A DNA stretch of 54,981 nt from Candidatus Wolfebacteria bacterium RIFOXYD12_FULL_48_21 (GCA_001793945.1 MGIW01000005.1:1-54981), one strand, 5' to 3'; positions 10,066 to 19,201 are shown, counted from the first letter of the stretch. The notes: generated from the letters alone by a model not told the origin. Translations and numbers: made by a program.

Positions 10066-10206
10066 ATGAAGAACAAGAAGCTGAAGCTCGAGATCAAAGA
10101 GGTGACTCGCGGTGGGCTTGTCGGAGCAAGCCAATGTCCGGTCATGGGGTGCACGCCCAATGATCCAACACAAGGATGCCCCCCTGATCCATGTAATCCG
10201 CGGTAA
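10066..10206 (+). CDS. Cys-rich RiPP precursor (46 aa), absent from ORF track
   Basis: MKNKKLKLEIKEVTRGGLVGASQCPVMGCTPNDPTQGCPPDPCNPR; SD gagaagga; directly after rSAM maturase. Confidence 0.75.
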   Translation: MKNKKLKLEIKEVTRGGLVGASQCPVMGCTPNDPTQGCPPDPCNPR

Positions 10207-10231
10207 TCATGAGTAAAAGTTCATGTAGTAA

Positions 10232-10257
10232 AAAGGGATCGCTTACGCGATCCCTTT
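10232..10257. terminator. Bidirectional hairpin overlapping the end of the minus-strand gene
   Basis: AAAGGGATCGC-TTAC-GCGATCCCTTT; same hairpin at 11094. Confidence 0.7.
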
Positions 10258-11049
10258 CTTTATGATATATTTTTCCAATTCGAATATGTTCTTTGCCTTT
10301 AATTTCCCCGCAAGATAATCTTGCCAAATGGGAAGAATTTTTTGTACGAGTTCTTTGATATACGCATGTCCGTCTATTGTAAGGTAATCACCTTCGCCAT
10401 TCAATCGGATGCGTAGCTCATTATCAGTCATGAGCTCGATCAATGAATGCATAGTCTTATCAGTCTTTTGCTGCTTCTTGGTAAGAATATGCATCAATTC
10501 ATGGGCTAAATATACGACCGTGTAGTTGGGCCAATCTTCCGAATGGCCCCATCGTAGAGCATTATTTTCGGAATACGCTTGGCCACCACCAGTCTTTGGG
10601 TGGTTGATGAAAACTTTGACAGTCTTAGCCGGGAGAGTAATCCCTGCGACCTTAGTAATGAATTGAAATATTTCAACCTCCTTTGCATTCCACCGTTTCT
10701 TCGTTAAAAGGAGATAATTGCTAGTCTCCTTATGTAATCGCTTAAATTCATCCGACTCCTCGATTTCTTGATAAATGGAGTCTACTTTCTTTAATGCATC
10801 GCTAAGCACATTTTTAAAAGGGATACCATTTAAAGCTGACTGGCGAGATAGATCTTCAAGCGCCCATACTGTATGACTTGCCTTAATATAGGGGTTTACG
10901 AAGTAATAAGCTGGATCGTTTTTATACTTACTCCAAAGCCTTTTTTCTAGTCTTTTCCATGCAGGAAAGGGAATTCGTTGATAGGCATTATAATTTTTTA
11001 TTGTGGCAGAAATGAGTTGAGTTTTGTCGACAATAAATTGAAGTTTCAT
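10243..11049 (-). CDS. HExxH metallopeptidase-like protein, paralog 1
   Basis: VVYLAHELMHILTKKQQ; C-terminus KAKNIFELEKYIIKKGIA shared with paralog 2. Confidence 0.6.
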   Translation of the reverse strand: MKLQFIVDKTQLISATIKNYNAYQRIPFPAWKRLEKRLWSKYKNDPAYYFVNPYIKASHTVWALEDLSRQSALNGIPFKNVLSDALKKVDSIYQEIEESDEFKRLHKETSNYLLLTKKRWNAKEVEIFQFITKVAGITLPAKTVKVFINHPKTGGGQAYSENNALRWGHSEDWPNYTVVYLAHELMHILTKKQQKTDKTMHSLIELMTDNELRIRLNGEGDYLTIDGHAYIKELVQKILPIWQDYLAGKLKAKNIFELEKYIIKKGIA

Positions 11050-11093
11050 AAAATCAGTATATCATGAATAATTTTAGCAAGAAACAACCCCAT

Positions 11094-11119
11094 AAAGGGA
11101 TCGCTTACGCGATCCCTTT
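11094..11119. terminator. Hairpin terminator, second copy
   Basis: AAAGGGATCGC-TTAC-GCGATCCCTTT. Confidence 0.7.
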
Positions 11120-11926
11120 CTTTATAATATACTTTTCCAATTCAAATATGTTCTTTGCCTTTAGTTTTCCCGCAAGATAGTTTTGCCAAATCGGGAGAAT
11201 TTTTTGTTCAAGCTCTTGCAGATCTTTATGTCCGACTAATTGGCCGTTTTCTGTAAAATATTCTCCCTTGCCGTTAAGCCGGATACGCAGCTCATTGTCG
11301 GTCATAAGTTCGATGAGTGCATGCATAACGGCGTAATCTTTTTGCGTATGCCATGTAAGAATATGCATTAATTCATGACAAAGATAAACAGTATGATAAT
11401 TTTTCCAATCTTCCTCATGACCCCAAAGAATTGCATTATGGGTGATAAGCGCCCTTCCGTTGGCAAGCTTCGGATGAGTAATAAAGACTGTAATGGTTTT
11501 GTTAGGAAGAGTGATGCCGGTAACTTCTTGAATAAATGACAGGGTGAATTTTTTGTTCAGATCCCATTGCTTGCTTACTTGTAGGAGGTGTTGTTCGGTC
11601 TCTTTGCGCAGCTGCTTGAATTCTTTTGACCGTCGGATGTCATCGTAGATTCTTTCCATGTCAGAAACAATCTTGCAAAAAGTAGAGTTAAAAGACTTAC
11701 CGGGGAAGGCGGATGCAATAAGTAGCTCCTCAGCTGCCCAAGAGATATGCTCATTATTCGAGAAATTTAGGAAGTAATAGGCGGGGGTATCTCGATATTT
11801 TTTATGAATCCTATCTACAAGTGGAGTCCATAGTAAAAAAAGATTGAAGTTAGCGGGTTTCGAATGGTATCGTTTACTTGCGAAATGGATAAGATATCTA
11901 TCGTCAATCTTGAACTGCAGTTTCAT
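11105..11926 (-). CDS. HExxH metallopeptidase-like protein, paralog 2
   Basis: TVYLCHELMHILTWHTQ; tandem paralog of 10243-11049. Confidence 0.6.
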   Translation of the reverse strand: MKLQFKIDDRYLIHFASKRYHSKPANFNLFLLWTPLVDRIHKKYRDTPAYYFLNFSNNEHISWAAEELLIASAFPGKSFNSTFCKIVSDMERIYDDIRRSKEFKQLRKETEQHLLQVSKQWDLNKKFTLSFIQEVTGITLPNKTITVFITHPKLANGRALITHNAILWGHEEDWKNYHTVYLCHELMHILTWHTQKDYAVMHALIELMTDNELRIRLNGKGEYFTENGQLVGHKDLQELEQKILPIWQNYLAGKLKAKNIFELEKYIIKKGIA

Positions 11927-12008
11927 AAAGCAAGTATATCACTATTATTATGTGTAAGGAATAATAATATATTTAAAACTTATCAATCTTTCCCCCTACC
12001 CATTTAAA

Positions 12009-12073
12009 GCAGCACCTTCTCGGTGGAGATTCCTTTGGACAATAAAGCGGTTACGGAGAAGATGGGGAGTTGA
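12009..12073 (+). pseudogene. Histidine-kinase 3'-end remnant (copy D)
   Basis: AGCAGCACCTTCTCGGTGGAGATTCC...AAGATGGGGAGTTGA. Confidence 0.92.
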
Positions 12074-12170
12074 GGTGGGTTTGACAAAACTATTACTACA
12101 ATGGCATACTTTTATTAGTAACTTTGTAGTGGGCGTCACTTGTTATTAACCTCAACAAAGGAGTAGCGTC
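12074..12170 (+). promoter_or_regulatory. Duplicated promoter/leader (copy 2)
   Basis: Nearly identical to 7849-7945 with the same stop-to-ATG distance. Confidence 0.75.
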
Positions 12171-12245
12171 ATGGCAGAGCAGAGTGACCCGGTGGAAGGA
12201 ACCGTTATGGATGACAACGGTGAATTCCCGATGAACGGGGGCTGA
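12171..12245 (+). CDS. Small peptide (24 aa), possible RiPP/signal peptide precursor
   Basis: MAEQSDPVEGTVMDDNGEFPMNGG; SD caaaggag; terminator follows. Confidence 0.5.
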   Translation: MAEQSDPVEGTVMDDNGEFPMNGG

Positions 12246-12272
12246 TCGACCAAGCCTCGTTTCATGTGTGCA

Positions 12273-12302
12273 GGGTGCGGATCTTGGTTCGCACCCTTTT
12301 TA
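12273..12302 (+). terminator. Rho-independent terminator
   Basis: GGGTGCGGATCTTGGTTCGCACCCTTTTTAT. Confidence 0.8.
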
Positions 12303-12349
12303 TTCTATGGCAATAGTGTTGGTACGGTGCGTAAAAGAAATATACTCAT

Positions 12350-13594
12350 ATGAAAATATACAAAGAATCAAAATTGGACAATGGGATGGCAATCCTTACG
12401 AGCGAGGATTCGAACGCTGATGTTGTTACGATTTCAGTATGGCTCCGGGCTGGTTCGCGATATGAGCAAAAGGAAGAACGCGGTTACGCACATATATTGG
12501 AGCACATGCTTTTAAAGGGGACGAAGAAACATCGGTCCATTTTTGATTTAAATGTAATTATGGATCGCGCAGGAGCGATGTCGAATGCGGCGACGAATAT
12601 GGAAATGGTGCGCGTGCACATCGAAGTTATAAAAGATCGACTCGAAGACATGTTTGAACTTGTTGCGGATATTGTGCGAAATCCGTTGATAGATGAGGGG
12701 GTTTTAGAAAATGAAAAGAAGGTTATTATACAGGAATATGATCGTTCATATGATAATCCGGCAAGCAGGCTGTGGATCGAATCGAGCAAGCGTATATTTG
12801 AGGGACACCCATTGTCTCAGGATGCGCTTGGGGATAAGGAAAGTATTCGTGCGGCAACGGCAGACCGATTAAAGAAATATCACAAACGCATATTCATACC
12901 GCAACGCATGGCGGTAGTTGTTACTGGCGGCGCAAGCCACGAAAAAATAGCCGAACTGGCGAGAATCCATTTTGGCGATATGGCGGCACACACCGGGGTA
13001 GAAGTGGATAATTTTAGTAATCCGATACCGCGGCGCGGGTTTGCATTCGAAAAGGTGTCTACGACGCAGACGCAGTTAAATTTTAACTTTTTAAGCGCTG
13101 TTACGAACGCAAGAGAGTCAGCGGCAATGGATATTTACGCAAATTTTCTTGGCTATAAGCACACCTCGTTGTTATATCAGATCCTTCGGCATGAACTTGG
13201 ATTGGTATATAATGTAGGGGTTTCCCATGCGCAATATTCCGATGCAGGGTTGTTTTACATTGCAACATCTACCACAAATCCGCAAGATGCGATTCCAGTG
13301 ATTATCGATCGTGTTATTAATGCCAAAAAATATTTTACAGAAGAGCTATTCAATGCTTACAAAGAACAGCTGATAAATATCGTAACAAGAAAAACAAGTG
13401 CTTCTTCGGATGGGATTGGATATATAGGGGATTCGTGGTTGCATTTCGGAAAGCTTATTGCGCCGGATGAATGGAAAAATATTATCAGAGGGATAGCGTA
13501 CGACGAAATTATCGAAATGATAGAGCGACTGGTCACAAAAGACAACCTATTTGTTATGGCCGTAGGAGAAAAGGAATTTCAAATCGATTTTTGA
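12350..13594 (+). CDS. M16-family (insulinase/processing-peptidase-like) zinc protease
   Basis: HILEHMLLKGTKKH (HxxEH) with downstream glutamate region; M16 N- and C-domain layout. Confidence 0.9.
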   Translation: MKIYKESKLDNGMAILTSEDSNADVVTISVWLRAGSRYEQKEERGYAHILEHMLLKGTKKHRSIFDLNVIMDRAGAMSNAATNMEMVRVHIEVIKDRLEDMFELVADIVRNPLIDEGVLENEKKVIIQEYDRSYDNPASRLWIESSKRIFEGHPLSQDALGDKESIRAATADRLKKYHKRIFIPQRMAVVVTGGASHEKIAELARIHFGDMAAHTGVEVDNFSNPIPRRGFAFEKVSTTQTQLNFNFLSAVTNARESAAMDIYANFLGYKHTSLLYQILRHELGLVYNVGVSHAQYSDAGLFYIATSTTNPQDAIPVIIDRVINAKKYFTEELFNAYKEQLINIVTRKTSASSDGIGYIGDSWLHFGKLIAPDEWKNIIRGIAYDEIIEMIERLVTKDNLFVMAVGEKEFQIDF

Positions 13595-13601
13595 TTTCCA
13601 A

Positions 13602-13665
13602 CAGTACCTTCTCGGTGGAGATTTCGCAGGATAACAAGGCGGTTACGGAGAAGATGGGGAGTTGA
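13602..13665 (+). pseudogene. Histidine-kinase 3'-end remnant (copy E)
   Basis: AGTACCTTCTCGGTGGAGATTTCGCAGGATAACAAGGCGGTTACGGAGAAGATGGGGAGTTGA. Confidence 0.92.
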
Positions 13666-13734
13666 TTTGGGATATGCAGATCTTTGGAAAATAGAAGAGG
13701 AAGATTTTGGGATTGGTATGTTATACTTATGTAT

Positions 13735-14082
13735 ATGAGTGATGTAAGATTTCAGTTAAAAACGGCAAGAGAAGAAATTGAGCTAATACTGTCTGATAAA
13801 GGCGAGTTTAAAATAGTTAGTCAATATCTTGAGCCACTTATCACGGGAGCTATTCGAAATAAGAAATTTGGATTCACTGAAGATATTAAAAAACGTCTTA
13901 ATGGAGAAATAATTAGCGATATCCCTGTCGCCATAGAAAGATTTACTTCGAGTAAAAATTCAAACAAAGAAGGCATAAGGTTCTCGGCTTATTTCACATG
14001 GTATATTGGAGAGCGCATTAACGCAGAGCTAAAGAAGCGTAGCGTGTGGGAAAAAATAAGAGCCGCATTGCGCGGCTCCTGA
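13735..14082 (+). CDS. Hypothetical protein; faint sigma-region-2-like segment (RFSAYFTWYIGERINAEL)
   Basis: TATACT 7 nt before ATG; sigma-like resemblance is weak. Confidence 0.4.
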   Translation: MSDVRFQLKTAREEIELILSDKGEFKIVSQYLEPLITGAIRNKKFGFTEDIKKRLNGEIISDIPVAIERFTSSKNSNKEGIRFSAYFTWYIGERINAELKKRSVWEKIRAALRGS

Positions 14083-14114
14083 TACAGGGAGTGGATCTGT
14101 GGCATATTGCCGTG

Positions 14115-14309
14115 TTAGTCTTTTCCGAAGACGGCTTTGAAGATCGAGTAGAGGATCGACCCGTTCTCAGAATCACTAACCTTCCTCTCGTTTCGAGATT
14201 CAAGCTCTCCACTTGCGGCTGCGTCGTCTCTGGCACTATGCCATGCCCGTGCGGTTTCTTTTCCCGATGATCCAGTATCCTTAGCAGCGTCCTTCTCGGT
14301 ATAGCCCAT
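14115..14309 (-). CDS. Small hydrophilic protein (64 aa)
   Basis: MGYTEKDAAKDTGSSGKETARAWHSARDD...; SD acaggaggt on the minus strand. Confidence 0.6.
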   Translation of the reverse strand: MGYTEKDAAKDTGSSGKETARAWHSARDDAAASGELESRNERKVSDSENGSILYSIFKAVFGKD

Positions 14310-14446
14310 AAGTCTTAACCTCCTGTGTGATAAGTTATGCCCTGCGTTCTGACACGATTATTACACACACAAGGGCGGTGTCAAGGGGGGGTAGTATATA
14401 AGTGGATTTAGAGAGACATTACATACTATTTATAGACACAGGTGAT

Positions 14447-14534
14447 ATCCTCCGAAGGCGAAGGAGCAGGAAGCACCTTCTCGGTGGAGATTTCGTAGAA
14501 CAACAAAGCGGCCACGGAGAAGATGGGGAGTTGA
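14447..14534 (+). pseudogene. Histidine-kinase 3'-end remnant (copy F), in-frame TAG
   Basis: ATCCTCCGAAGGCGAAGGAGCAGGAAGCACC...GATTTCGTAG...AAGATGGGGAGTTGA. Confidence 0.92.
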
Positions 14535-14583
14535 GGGGGGGGAAAAAGAGTTTCGTCCGCGATTGTGGTATAATAACTGAATT

Positions 14584-16389
14584 ATGGAGCAAAAAGAGGC
14601 AAAACTATCATTTGTGCAGTTTCTTGGCGTGCTAAGGTGGTTGATCGCATACAATGTAAGATTGGCGCCAGTGGCGGCGATCCTCGATTTCTTGTCGGCA
14701 ATTTTTTCGGCGCTACAGCCGTTGGTCAACGCCTATATTTTTGCGCGGTTGTTGGACAAGATCATAGACATCGTCGCTACCGGAGCGGATCCGAAAGACA
14801 TCATCCCGATGCTCGGCATTCTGCTTGCATACAATCTGTTGACCTCTGCGGTCAGCCATGGAAATTCGTATCTGTCGAATGTCATGAACAATGCCACATG
14901 GTTCAAGTCGCCGCAGGTGCTCTATCGGCACATACATTCTTTGGGTATTCAAACACTGGAAAATCCCGAAGTAGTGAACAAGGTACAGCGCTCGCGTGAG
15001 GTGCTGGGGATGCTATACGGCGATTTTGACCGGGTAACCACCTTTTTTGCACGGGTCATAACATTGATCGTGACGACGGTCGTAGTGGTAAAGATCATGC
15101 CGATTGTGGCGGCGGTCATTTTTGTTTCGATGCTCCCGGGGCTGGCTTCGAACAGGTACTATATGCGGCAAAGCTGGAAGCTCTATCGCGATGAAACGGA
15201 GCGCAAGCGAAAGGCGGGCACCGTTTTTAATTCATTGATCGAAACATCGAACCTGCAGGAGATCGTTATAACATCCGCGTATGATTATCTAAATACTATT
15301 TATAGTAAGTTTGCCAATCGGTACTCAAAAGCCGATCTGGCGATCATGCGAGGCTGGCGTTTGTTCGGATTTTTATTCGGATCGATAACGGTGACCGCGA
15401 GCATATTTGGTTACTTTACCATTCTAAAAAATCTGTTCAAAGGGCTGATATCCGTGGGCGATGTTACATTTCAAATGCGGTCGTTGGATATTTTTGTCAG
15501 CAATTTGGGAATGGTGGCGGGCACATATGTATCGCTCTATGAGCGGTGCATGCGAATCAAAGAGGTAAAGGAAGTGTTCGATATGAAGCCCGTAGTATCC
15601 GACGGGGATGTAATACTGGAAGCATCGGAGCAGGCTCCTGTCATTGCGCTAAAAAATGTAAGTTTCAAATATCCGAGTTCCGATCGGTATGTCATTAATG
15701 GTCTTGACCTTGAGATAAAACCCGGGGAGCGCATAGCGATCGTAGGGGAAAACGGCGCGGGCAAGACGACACTCGTAAAATTATTAAGCAGGTTTTATAA
15801 GGTAAACAAGGGCGGCATTTATTTGGATGGGAAAAACATAAATAATATAAAAATAGACAGCTGGTATAAAAACCTCGGGGTATTGTTTCAGGATTACAAT
15901 ACATATTCCTCGCTGACGCTGAAGGAAAATATTTGGCTGGGAAATTCGCAAGCAGAGCTGGATGAAACGAAAATGGAATTGGCGGCAAACAAGGCGAATG
16001 TCAATTCGTTCCTTGCGGACTATAAGAAGGGGTACGATCAGGTGTTGAGCGAGAAGTTCAAAGGGGGAACCCGGCCAAGCACGGGGCAGTGGCAGAAAAT
16101 AGCGATCGCAAGGTTTTTCTACCGCAATTCCCCGGTCGTGATATTCGACGAGCCGACCGCATCGATCGATGCGGTTTCAGAAGCGGAGATATTCGGGCAG
16201 ATATACGAATTTTTCAAAAACAAGACGGTGATCATCATATCGCACCGGTTTTCGACGGTGCGCAATGCGGACAAGATATATGTACTGGCCGACGGAGCTA
16301 TTGCCGAAAGCGGAAATCATAAAGAACTCATGAAATTGAAAGGCAAATACCATAAGGCATTTACCATCCAGGCAGAGGGGTATAAGTAA
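14584..16389 (+). CDS. ABC transporter, fused permease/ATPase (exporter type)
   Basis: GENGAGKTT Walker A; VVIFDEPTASIDA Walker B; N-terminal TM domain. Confidence 0.92.
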   Translation: MEQKEAKLSFVQFLGVLRWLIAYNVRLAPVAAILDFLSAIFSALQPLVNAYIFARLLDKIIDIVATGADPKDIIPMLGILLAYNLLTSAVSHGNSYLSNVMNNATWFKSPQVLYRHIHSLGIQTLENPEVVNKVQRSREVLGMLYGDFDRVTTFFARVITLIVTTVVVVKIMPIVAAVIFVSMLPGLASNRYYMRQSWKLYRDETERKRKAGTVFNSLIETSNLQEIVITSAYDYLNTIYSKFANRYSKADLAIMRGWRLFGFLFGSITVTASIFGYFTILKNLFKGLISVGDVTFQMRSLDIFVSNLGMVAGTYVSLYERCMRIKEVKEVFDMKPVVSDGDVILEASEQAPVIALKNVSFKYPSSDRYVINGLDLEIKPGERIAIVGENGAGKTTLVKLLSRFYKVNKGGIYLDGKNINNIKIDSWYKNLGVLFQDYNTYSSLTLKENIWLGNSQAELDETKMELAANKANVNSFLADYKKGYDQVLSEKFKGGTRPSTGQWQKIAIARFFYRNSPVVIFDEPTASIDAVSEAEIFGQIYEFFKNKTVIIISHRFSTVRNADKIYVLADGAIAESGNHKELMKLKGKYHKAFTIQAEGYK

Positions 16390-16643
16390 AATAACTAATA
16401 ACTAATGACTAATAACAAAAGAAACTATACGGAATAGCTGGATTGCAGATTGTGAGTCCTCGGTCAATTGTGGGCCCTATCCCGTAATGCGATTTCGTTA
16501 TAGGTTATAGGTCCTTGGTCATTAGTTAATTGGCGCTTGCAAAAAGACCGCAAAATGGTATAGTGAGGGACATACAAATCCCGTATTTGATGCAAGGGAC
16601 GCACCGGAACTCGGGTATTCATCGATATAATCAATTATTTACT

Positions 16644-17282
16644 ATGGAATTAAAAGCGGAAAAAAGGGTAATATTGGGCAGCAAGGTGCATGCACTTCGC
16701 ACGCAGGGGTTGATTCCCGCGGAATTGTACGGAAATGGCAAGGAAAACGAGCACTTGACCGTCAATGCAAAGGAATTCGCAAAGGTGCTTAAGGAAGCAG
16801 GCGAAAGCACGGTCATCACGATAGTTGTGGGCAAGGAAAAGACTCCTGCATTGATCCACGATGTGAACATCGATCCGATCTCGGATGCGGTCATGCATGT
16901 TGATTTTTACGCCGTAAACATGAACGAAGAAATAGAAGCGGGAGTCGCGATAGAATTCATTGGCGAAGCTCCGGCGGTAAAGGCGGAGGGAGGCGTATTG
17001 GTAAAGTCCATGCACGAGATCGAAGTGCGCGCGTTGCCGGCAAACTTGCCGCACAACATCGAAGTCGACCTAAGCAAGCTGGTCAATATCCATGACAGCA
17101 TCCATGTAAAGGACCTTGTAGTGAAGGCCGGCGTGAAGCTGCTTGCCGATGAAGACGCGGTCGTTGTAACGGTCGTCGAACAGGCAATCGAAGAAGAAGT
17201 GGTCGCCCCGGTCAGCGTCGCAGATGTGAAGGTAGAGGGAGAAGAAAAGAAAAAGACGGAAGCGACTGAAAAAGAGTCCTGA
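16644..17282 (+). CDS. rplY: 50S ribosomal protein L25/Ctc
   Basis: MELKAEKRVILGSKVHALRTQGLIPAELYG. Confidence 0.9.
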   Translation: MELKAEKRVILGSKVHALRTQGLIPAELYGNGKENEHLTVNAKEFAKVLKEAGESTVITIVVGKEKTPALIHDVNIDPISDAVMHVDFYAVNMNEEIEAGVAIEFIGEAPAVKAEGGVLVKSMHEIEVRALPANLPHNIEVDLSKLVNIHDSIHVKDLVVKAGVKLLADEDAVVVTVVEQAIEEEVVAPVSVADVKVEGEEKKKTEATEKES

Positions 17283-17389
17283 GCTTGTCGAAGGTTCACC
17301 GCAGGAAACCCTGAGCGAAGTCGAAGGGAAAGCGACAAATAACAAAAAGCCCCGCAAGGGGCTTTTTGTTATATATATGGAGCATATTT

Positions 17390-17515
17390 GTCATTCCGAG
17401 CCCGTTCGACAAGCTCAGGATAAACTCCGCAGTACTCTGCGGAGCCGAGGAATCTGCAGTATTCCAGATCCCTCGATTACTCCATCGGCTGACGGATTCA
17501 CTCGGGATGACAATG
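17390..17515. repeat. Interspersed palindromic repeat cluster
   Basis: TCATTCCGAGCCCGTTCGACAAGCTCAGGATAAACTCCGCAGTACTCTGCGG...; recurs at 27.9 kb and elsewhere. Confidence 0.85.
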
Positions 17516-17570
17516 CGACGCATAAATCTGTCTTTAAATTTGCCTTAATTTATGCTACTCTAAATATGTT

Positions 17571-19019
17571 ATGAGGCGGAAAATCCTTATTGATATCAAA
17601 CGAAAAAAGCAATCGTTCTACCGGGTATTGCCACAGGTAAACCTTGCGTATACGCGAACCATTCGGATCCCGCTCAAGGGGATTTCGAGCGTGTTTTTGG
17701 TATTCTTTTTCATTGCATCGTTCGTGTTTAACTTTGTTGCAGCGCCTACGAGCGGCGATGTGTATGCGGCGGTAGACAGCGCGGAAACGCGCAAGCAGCT
17801 TGAATCAGAATTGGCGCAGCTGGAGCGGGAAATGGCCGATTACGAAAAACAGATTGCGGACTATAAGAAAAAGGGCAACACACTGCAGTCCGAAATCAAC
17901 CGCATGAACGCGCAGGTGTCAAAGCTTAATACGCAGATCAAGGCGATCATGGTCACTTTGCAAAAGGTAAACCGCGAGATCGATTCGACCACGACCCAAA
18001 TTGGTGTAACGGAAACGAGCATAGAAAAAAAGCGCAGGATCATCGGAGAAATGGTGCAAGAGATCTACCGCAATGAAAATCAGGGTATTTTTTTGACGCT
18101 GCTTTCCAATAATGACCTTTCAAATTTCTTTACCGATTTGAACAACCTGGCAAGCATCAGCGACCAACTCCGCTTCAATCTTGGCGAGTTGATTGGGCTC
18201 AAGACTGATCTTTCAGACCAAAAGGAAGCACTCGCATTGCAGAAAATGGATATCGAAACATTGCGTGCCTATCAGGAAGAGCAGCGCAAGGAGATCAATA
18301 GGACAAAACAGGAAAAGGACAGTTTGTTGCAGGTAACCAAAGGAAAGGAATCGGAATATCAAAAGGTGCTGGTGGAAAAGCAAAAGACCGCGGCGCAGAT
18401 CCGGAGCCGATTGTTCGATGTGGTCGGTGGAGGGCAGCTGCAGTTTGGCGATGCATACAAGCTTGCAAAGACGGCAGAAAGCGCGACCGGTGTGCGTGCG
18501 GCGTTGATTCTTGCGGTACTGAACAAGGAGTCGGCCCTCGGGCAAAATGTTGGCAAGTGCCGCTATGATGTAAATCCGTATTATCCGGATAGGGCGAGCA
18601 ACCCGACGACCATGAAGCCAAATACGGATATGCCACACTTCTTCGCGATCACTAAGAAGTTGAATTTGAATCCGGAGACCACCTTGGTGTCGTGCCCTAT
18701 TCCAAAAGACGGGGCCTATGGAGGTGCTATGGGTTACGCGCAGTTTATGCCGTCTACCTGGGTCGGTTTTGAAAAACAGATTGCTTCATTGACCGGGCAC
18801 AATCCGCCCAGCCCGTGGAATGCACAAGACGCATTTATGGCGACCGCGCTGTATTTGAAAGGAGCCGGAGCGGCAAATGCATCGTTGTATCAAGAAAAGG
18901 TAGCGGCGGCAAAATATTATGCCGGTGGGAACTGGTCGCGCCACCTCTCGGGTTACGGAGCAAAGGTGCTCGACATGGCCGCCGCATTTGAGCAAGACAT
19001 CGCAACATTGAATTCGTAA
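17571..19019 (+). CDS. Coiled-coil (EnvC/PcsB-like) protein with C-terminal lytic transglycosylase-like domain
   Basis: Long coiled coil; NKESALGQNVG and GAMGYAQFMPSTW. Confidence 0.8.
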   Translation: MRRKILIDIKRKKQSFYRVLPQVNLAYTRTIRIPLKGISSVFLVFFFIASFVFNFVAAPTSGDVYAAVDSAETRKQLESELAQLEREMADYEKQIADYKKKGNTLQSEINRMNAQVSKLNTQIKAIMVTLQKVNREIDSTTTQIGVTETSIEKKRRIIGEMVQEIYRNENQGIFLTLLSNNDLSNFFTDLNNLASISDQLRFNLGELIGLKTDLSDQKEALALQKMDIETLRAYQEEQRKEINRTKQEKDSLLQVTKGKESEYQKVLVEKQKTAAQIRSRLFDVVGGGQLQFGDAYKLAKTAESATGVRAALILAVLNKESALGQNVGKCRYDVNPYYPDRASNPTTMKPNTDMPHFFAITKKLNLNPETTLVSCPIPKDGAYGGAMGYAQFMPSTWVGFEKQIASLTGHNPPSPWNAQDAFMATALYLKGAGAANASLYQEKVAAAKYYAGGNWSRHLSGYGAKVLDMAAAFEQDIATLNS

Positions 19020-19097
19020 TGCATAAGAGATTAGAGGTTGGAGATATGAGGTAAGACAAAAAATCCGCCGGCCCTATGGGCTGGCGGATTTTTGTAG

Positions 19098-19190
19098 CTG
19101 TCATCCCGAGTGCATCCGCCAGCCGGCGGAGGAACCGAGGGATCTGAGTTTGTATTGTCATCCCGTGCCCCGACACGGGATGACACCCCT
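19098..19190. repeat. Interspersed palindromic repeats
   Basis: CATCCGCCAGCCGGCGGAGG; GTCATCCCGTGCCCCGACACGGGATGACA. Confidence 0.8.
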
Positions 19191-19201
19191 CCCGCTTATT
19201 T

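Noticed and set aside
13735-14082. Sigma factor call for the 132-aa ORF
   Set aside because: Only one short segment (RFSAYFTWYIGERINAEL) resembles sigma region 2; no region 4; left as hypothetical.
14584-16389. Dedicated RiPP exporter call for the ABC transporter
   Set aside because: Proximity only; no peptidase C39 domain, and it starts with a leaderless-type promoter like core genes, so it may be unrelated to the RiPP cassettes.
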